A stretch of 64,000 bases of DNA. Source: Pachyseris speciosa. Lineage: Eukaryota > Cnidaria > Anthozoa > Scleractinia > Pachyseridae. Positions 54,144-64,000 of this stretch are shown one piece after another. The stretch lies in NCBI GenBank assembly GCA_016490735.1, contig JAEMWC010000459.1:35001-99000 (forward strand), written 5' to 3'. Position 1 is the stretch's first letter. Each line of letters opens with the position of its first letter. A model generated the notes under the pieces. It was not told the origin of the DNA. It worked only from the letters and a program-made list of their open reading frames with translations, and did not search any database. The translations under genes were made by a program, and so were the position numbers.

Positions 54144-54734
54144 TATAAAATCTTGATATTCTGTCCCCTTTGCACTGCGTTTCGTTTCTGTTGACTCGAT
54201 AGAACAATTGATGTTGGTTTAATGCGATTGATCCTATTATTTTTCTAGTGGTACGAGCTCTTTCTCACATAAACTCATAAATAGCACATTTTTACTGACG
54301 TCATGCTTATGACGAAAGCACAGTATATTGAAGTCTGAGAACAAACTTTCTCCCTCTAAAACGTGCTGACAGCTATTTCAAGTACTTGGCGTTAATTCCT
54401 TCTAGAACAACAAATTCCTTGAATTAAAAAAATATATTATGAAAGGTGTTCGTCATCGTGGTTTCAAATGATAACTGAGTTAATCTTTTGTCTCGCGATT
54501 GAGTCACAAAGATGTGGATCGCGACGTTTCGACCGCTATACTGCTGGTCTTCATCAGGCGATGGTGTCGACTGGCTGCGTGTGAGTATAAGAAGCACCGT
54601 GGCTGGTGGTGGTTGGTGCGTTTCGATCCTCGCTTAGGCTGTTGTTGATATGAGGATTACGATCCTTGTCGTTCAGACTAGAAATTGTTCCCTCAGCGGT
54701 CCGCTTTGGTACTGATTGGCTGTTGTGTTGTTTG

Positions 54735-54736
<2 letters not shown>

Positions 54737-54798
<62 letters not shown>

Positions 54799-54818
54799 TA
54801 ATAATAATAATAATAATA
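54737..54818 (+). repeat. (AAT)n microsatellite at the 5' end of a truncated LINE
   Basis: About 82 bp of AAT with one AAC. Other AAT tracts are at 56601-56624 and 60388-60438. The poly-Asn start of the open frame that crosses it is an artefact. Confidence 0.95.
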
Positions 54819-56306
54819 TAAGGAGAGGGATCCACTCCCAGGAGAATTTAGGAGGAGATATAGCTGGAGGAAGATTACCATCACTTGAAGAAGGAAAACA
54901 GTATAAGTTTCTTGGTGTTCTTGAGAGCTTAGTCCAGGAAGAGAAAATGGTACTTGAATGTGCAACAAGGGAGTACCTGCGTCGACTGTCGATCATCTGG
55001 TCCAGTCCCCTCTCAGACTTTAACCGGGTGGCGGCTTCTAACCAGTTTGCCTTGCCGGTATTGGGTTACTTAATGTGGACTCAACACTGGCCGATAACAG
55101 AGTTGAAGATCTTGGACAGGGAAGTGCGCAAGATCATAGTGGAAAATGGCGGGAAACACCCAGGTGGTTCTACGGCTCTCTTGTACCTCCCGAGGGAACA
55201 AGGCGGAAGAGGTCTACGTGCGGTGGAGATGGAGTATAAAGTGACCAAGGTCAAAGCAGCGATACGAATGTATGAGAACCAAGACCCGGCGATGAAAATG
55301 GTGAGAGAGTTTGACGAAAGAGCCGAGTCATCCGGCCATAAATCAATAGTGAAAGATGCGGCAAAGTTTGCGGCGGAGTTGGGTGTTGACCTTCATCTTA
55401 AACACCCGGAACCTGTATGTGTCATGACCAGTGGAGAGGCCATCCCACCGCAACGTGTGAAGGGAGTGCTGAAAGAATGTGTGGAGGAGAAGTATGAGAG
55501 GGACGTACGTGGCCTAGAATGGCAGGGGAAGCTACTGAGAGAGAGAAAGGACGATGAACAGCTGTGCACGAACGGATGTTTCAGCTGGCTGAGAACATGG
55601 AGATCATGTCCCACGTATACTATTGCCGGTGCGTTTGAACTGTACGAGCAACTTTTGCCAACAAAGCTCTACACTAGCAAAAAGACTCACACAAGTTGCT
55701 CTGGGGATGTGAAGTGTAGAATATGTGGCCACGCCCAAGAGCGGTGTCTCTCATATCCTGTCCGGGTGCACTGCGTTGGCTCAGACCAAGTATTTATTCA
55801 GACACAACATGGCTCTAAAGGTCCTGTTTTATGAGATCTTACATGACCAGGGTCTTCTCGAGGAAGTACCACCGTGGTACTCGCCAGTAATGCCCAAGCC
55901 GGAGTACAGGTCAGAACAAGTGGAAGCATGGTGGGATGTACCCGTTTATGCGGACCACCAGGAGGTTCGAGCCAACCGTGTAGACGCGAGGATTGTGGAT
56001 CATGCAAACAAGAAAGTGCTGACCTTAGAGATGAGCTGCCCTTGGATTAGTAACCGAGAGAAAAAGAGCGAGGAGAAGACGATGAAGTATGGCCCGTTAA
56101 GGTGGGAATTGAAGCAGCAGTATAGAGGTTACGAGGTGATTCAACATAACATTATCATGGACGTGTTGGGAGGCTGGTCGAGAGAAACCGAAACCTCAAT
56201 TCAGTCACTGGTAGGACGTAAGGCGAATCAAGTTTTAGAGGCCATGCAAAAGGCAGTCTTGTCGTCATCCCTAAATATAGCGAGAACTTTCAAGGTTATG
56301 ATATGA
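54819..56306 (+). pseudogene. Frameshifted C-terminal polyprotein of the truncated LINE
   Basis: The first frame (to 55834) runs from YKFLGVLESL through LPREQGGRGLRAVE to [11 protein letters not shown], the first half of a zinc knuckle. The second half ([11 protein letters not shown]) is in the next frame, joined at about 55740, where one extra base explains the break. The second frame continues [20 protein letters not shown] in part, [18 protein letters not shown] (nuclease core with Asp and Glu), [18 protein letters not shown] and ends IARTFKVMI at 56306. Confidence 0.8.
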
Positions 56307-56500
56307 AGACCTAAGATCAAAGCCTGACTATCAGCCACGAAGAACGAGAGACACTACAAACATTTATATGCCTAGATAATAGTTTTTAGCCATGTAGATA
56401 TATATATATTGATATATATTTAATTTATTTATTTTTTATTTTTTATTTTTTTATTTTTATTTTTATTTATTTATTTATTTATTTATTTTTTTTTTTTTGC
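54819..56500 (+). mobile_element. 5'-truncated non-LTR retrotransposon with restriction-like endonuclease
   Basis: Only the 3' part remains: end of the reverse transcriptase thumb region, a zinc knuckle and a C-terminal endonuclease, then a short 3' region ending in a TTTATTT-rich tract (about 56420-56500). The domain order (knuckle then PD-(D/E)xK-like nuclease after the reverse transcriptase) is that of the R2/NeSL-type group; clade assignment is from memory. Confidence 0.75.
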
Positions 56501-56506
56501 TCATAT

Positions 56507-62549
<6,043 letters not shown>

Positions 62550-62649
62550 ATCTCCCTCCTTTGAGCAACCCGCTTAGAGTATATCGAGTCTCAATCAGTC
62601 AATGTCTCTATTAGTGTTCCCAAATCACAAACCAAACAATGCAAAGTCT

Positions 62650-63252
62650 CTAAATCGGGCAGGTTCCTCGCGACACACGACCATTTGATGTCCTAACTTC
62701 TGATTGACGTAAACTGGATTGTTGAGATGCAGAGGAGGGTACAGCTGATGTCACTCTGCAGGGTTTTACAATCTGCGGCGGTTGTTCTGGTTCAAAATGT
62801 GAAGATTCTGAGTCTGGATCTTCTGCTTGTGACTCTGTCTCTAGATCCATCTGTTGCTCATCAGGTATCTCCACTCTACCAGGACTGTTCACTATGCACA
62901 GGTGTCTGCGGTTTCTGCGCACCACACTGAAGGGTGTCTGGATGATATAAGAAATAGGGGTAGGGCTTCTCGCTACAACTCTTCCAGGTATCTTCCATCC
63001 TGGCTGTAGATCAGGAAGGGCTCGCACTCCATGTCTCTTGTTAAAGAGCTGACGGTAAGCTCTATTGGCTTCCTCGTCCTTTCTTGTAATTGCTTCTTGG
63101 CTTCGTAGTATAGGTTTCAGGTTGGCTTCCAGTGTAGGCAGAAGGGTACGAATTTCTCTTCCCATCATCAGCTGACAAGGACTTACACCTATGGCTGTAT
63201 GAGGTGTAGCTCTGTAAGACGTAAGTGCAAGAAAGGGATCACGCTGCCTCAA
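62650..63252 (-). pseudogene. Integrase C-terminal region
   Basis: Continues in another frame with RDPFLALTSYRATPHTAIG and SPCQLMMGREIRT, the typical end of the gypsy core, then the LQPGW...PGRVVARSP segment of the C-terminal domain and an acidic Ser-rich tail. There is no ATG at its start; it overlaps the core frame by 4 bp, so this is one gene broken by a deletion, not a separate one. Confidence 0.8.
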
Positions 63253-63608
63253 TATCTTCTTTCTGCTTCTCCATTGGCTTGCGGATAGTAAGGACTAGTG
63301 GTGGTATGCTTGAAGTCATACTCTTGGCTAAACTTTCGGAACTGATCTAAAGAAAATTGTGGTCCATTGTCACTCACAATTTCGTCTGGTACTACCCATC
63401 GTGAAAAGATAGCCTTGAGTTTAGTAATCACAGCATTACTGGTAGTACTGGACATATAAGTAATTTCGGGAAATCTTGAGTAATAGTCGATGACTACCAG
63501 AAAGTGCTTCCCTTCATGTTCACACAAGTCCGAACCAATCTTCTTCGACGCTCTTTCTGGGAGAGGTGTAGTGATAAGTGGTTCCTTTCTCTGACTAGGT
63601 AAATTCAT
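63249..63608 (-). pseudogene. Integrase catalytic core, truncated
   Basis: The three catalytic acids are present: GSDLCEHEGKHFLVVIDYYS in part (first Asp), IVSDNGPQF (second Asp) and QANGEAER (Glu). FPEITYMSSTTSNAVI and KHTTTSPYYPQ are standard between them. The frame ends right after the Glu, where about 30 residues of the usual sequence are missing. Confidence 0.85.
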
Positions 63609-63626
63609 TTGGCAAATTTCACAGTT

Positions 63627-63896
63627 TCAAACTTTGTCCTGAATGCCACTGCTGCTGCCAGGCCACCAAACTGACATGTTGGCCCTTACGCGACACTTGG
63701 TTATGGCCTGATGACCATCATGGATACGCTCCAGTATCTCGGACTGAAGGACGTGAGGTATGACTAGGCTGTTTCGATAGATGATCTTGCCATCTGCTAC
63801 GGAGAGATCTCCACGGACTGCATGATATTGACGGATTTCTTCCGGTACATCTTTAGCGTACTTCGGCAAAACCATTGACAGTATAATCAAGAACAT
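63627..63896 (-). pseudogene. Integrase zinc-binding (HHCC) region, degenerate
   Basis: Shows the linker between RNase H and integrase (VPEEIRQYHAVRGDLSVADG, IIYRNSLVIP), then ILERIHDGHQAITKCRVRA and VWWPG, which are the His-His part of the HHCC finger and its usual neighbour. The Cys-Cys part is eroded and the frame stops before the core. Confidence 0.75.
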
Positions 63897-63904
63897 AACT
63901 CATC

Positions 63905-64000
63905 CCGCACAGTAATTTTTAAAGAGTTATTTTAACTCCAAAAGTGGAGTTAAAATTTTAGGTTAAATATAACCCCTTTTTGGGGTTATTTTAACTCCCT
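63905..64000. repeat. Palindromic TTAACTCC repeat at the window edge
   Basis: TTTTAACTCCAAAAGTGGAG followed by TTAAAAT forms a hairpin, and a second one (AACCCCTTTTTGGGGTT) follows, closing with TTTTAACTCC again. It abuts the broken gypsy element. Confidence 0.7.

Larger units (their letters stand above)
62550..63900 (-). mobile_element. Ty3/gypsy-type LTR retrotransposon fragment (integrase end)
   Basis: Only the 3' part of pol is present, in three broken frames: integrase zinc-binding region, catalytic core and C-terminal region, then a polypurine tract. It stops abruptly at about 63900, where a palindromic repeat begins, so the rest is either beyond the window or lost. Reverse transcriptase, protease and gag are not seen. 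Confidence 0.8.

Noticed and set aside
54554..54835. Poly-Ile, poly-Leu and poly-Tyr open frames on the minus strand and the poly-Asn start on the plus strand.
   Set aside because: All come from the (AAT)n tract; only the part after 54819 on the plus strand has protein motifs.

Overview
The window looks like a piece of an anthozoan cnidarian genome, most likely a reef-building coral. It is AT-rich and intron-rich. It carries two multi-exon genes for secreted/membrane adhesion proteins of the coral 'coadhesin' type (thrombospondin type-1, von Willebrand A and discoidin domains), and it is full of retroelements, foldback elements and microsatellites of the kinds common in coral genomes. Species and chromosome cannot be told from the sequence alone, and no database search was possible.

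Layout. 1-7,150: a long foldback, then a tandemly duplicated segment whose first copy holds a 3.7-kb CR1/L2-type LINE on the minus strand; the second copy preserves the empty insertion site. 7,150-13,440: no gene that I can support. 13,444-37,973 (+): gene A, 28 coding exons reconstructed by hand with every splice phase consistent (1,842 aa): signal peptide, discoidin, nine TSP1 repeats, Thr/Pro linker, three vWA domains, a tenth TSP1, a second discoidin, one transmembrane helix and a long tyrosine-containing cytoplasmic tail. Its introns hold MITEs, tRNA-headed foldbacks, microsatellites and a transposase-like coding relic. 40,946-54,143 (-): gene B, a shorter convergent paralogue (12 exons, about 740 aa): signal peptide, TSP1, mucin-like Ser/Thr/Pro stretch, TSP1, discoidin, transmembrane helix and a homologous cytoplasmic tail. 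Genes A and B end tail to tail about 3 kb apart. 51.46-52.65 kb: a non-coding element with inverted-repeat ends inside gene B's first intron. 54.7-56.5 kb (+): the 3' part of a LINE with a restriction-like endonuclease. 56.5-62.5 kb: no supported gene; microsatellites including a pure 152-bp (TC)n. 62.55-63.9 kb (-): the decayed integrase end of a Ty3/gypsy-type element, ending at another palindromic repeat.

How the genes work together. Both proteins share the order discoidin - linker - transmembrane - tail. The last discoidin exons and the tail exons match in number, phase and often exact length (91, 142 and 256 bp), so they arose from one ancestral gene by an inverted duplication. Gene A has a much larger adhesive ectodomain; gene B has a short mucin-like stalk. 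The most interesting biology is the pair of conserved cytoplasmic tails with repeated Tyr-x-Glu-Val/Ile motifs, and three vWA domains that have all lost the first metal-binding Asp. These proteins look like surface receptors or calcification-matrix adhesion molecules able to signal through phosphotyrosine; that functional reading is inference.
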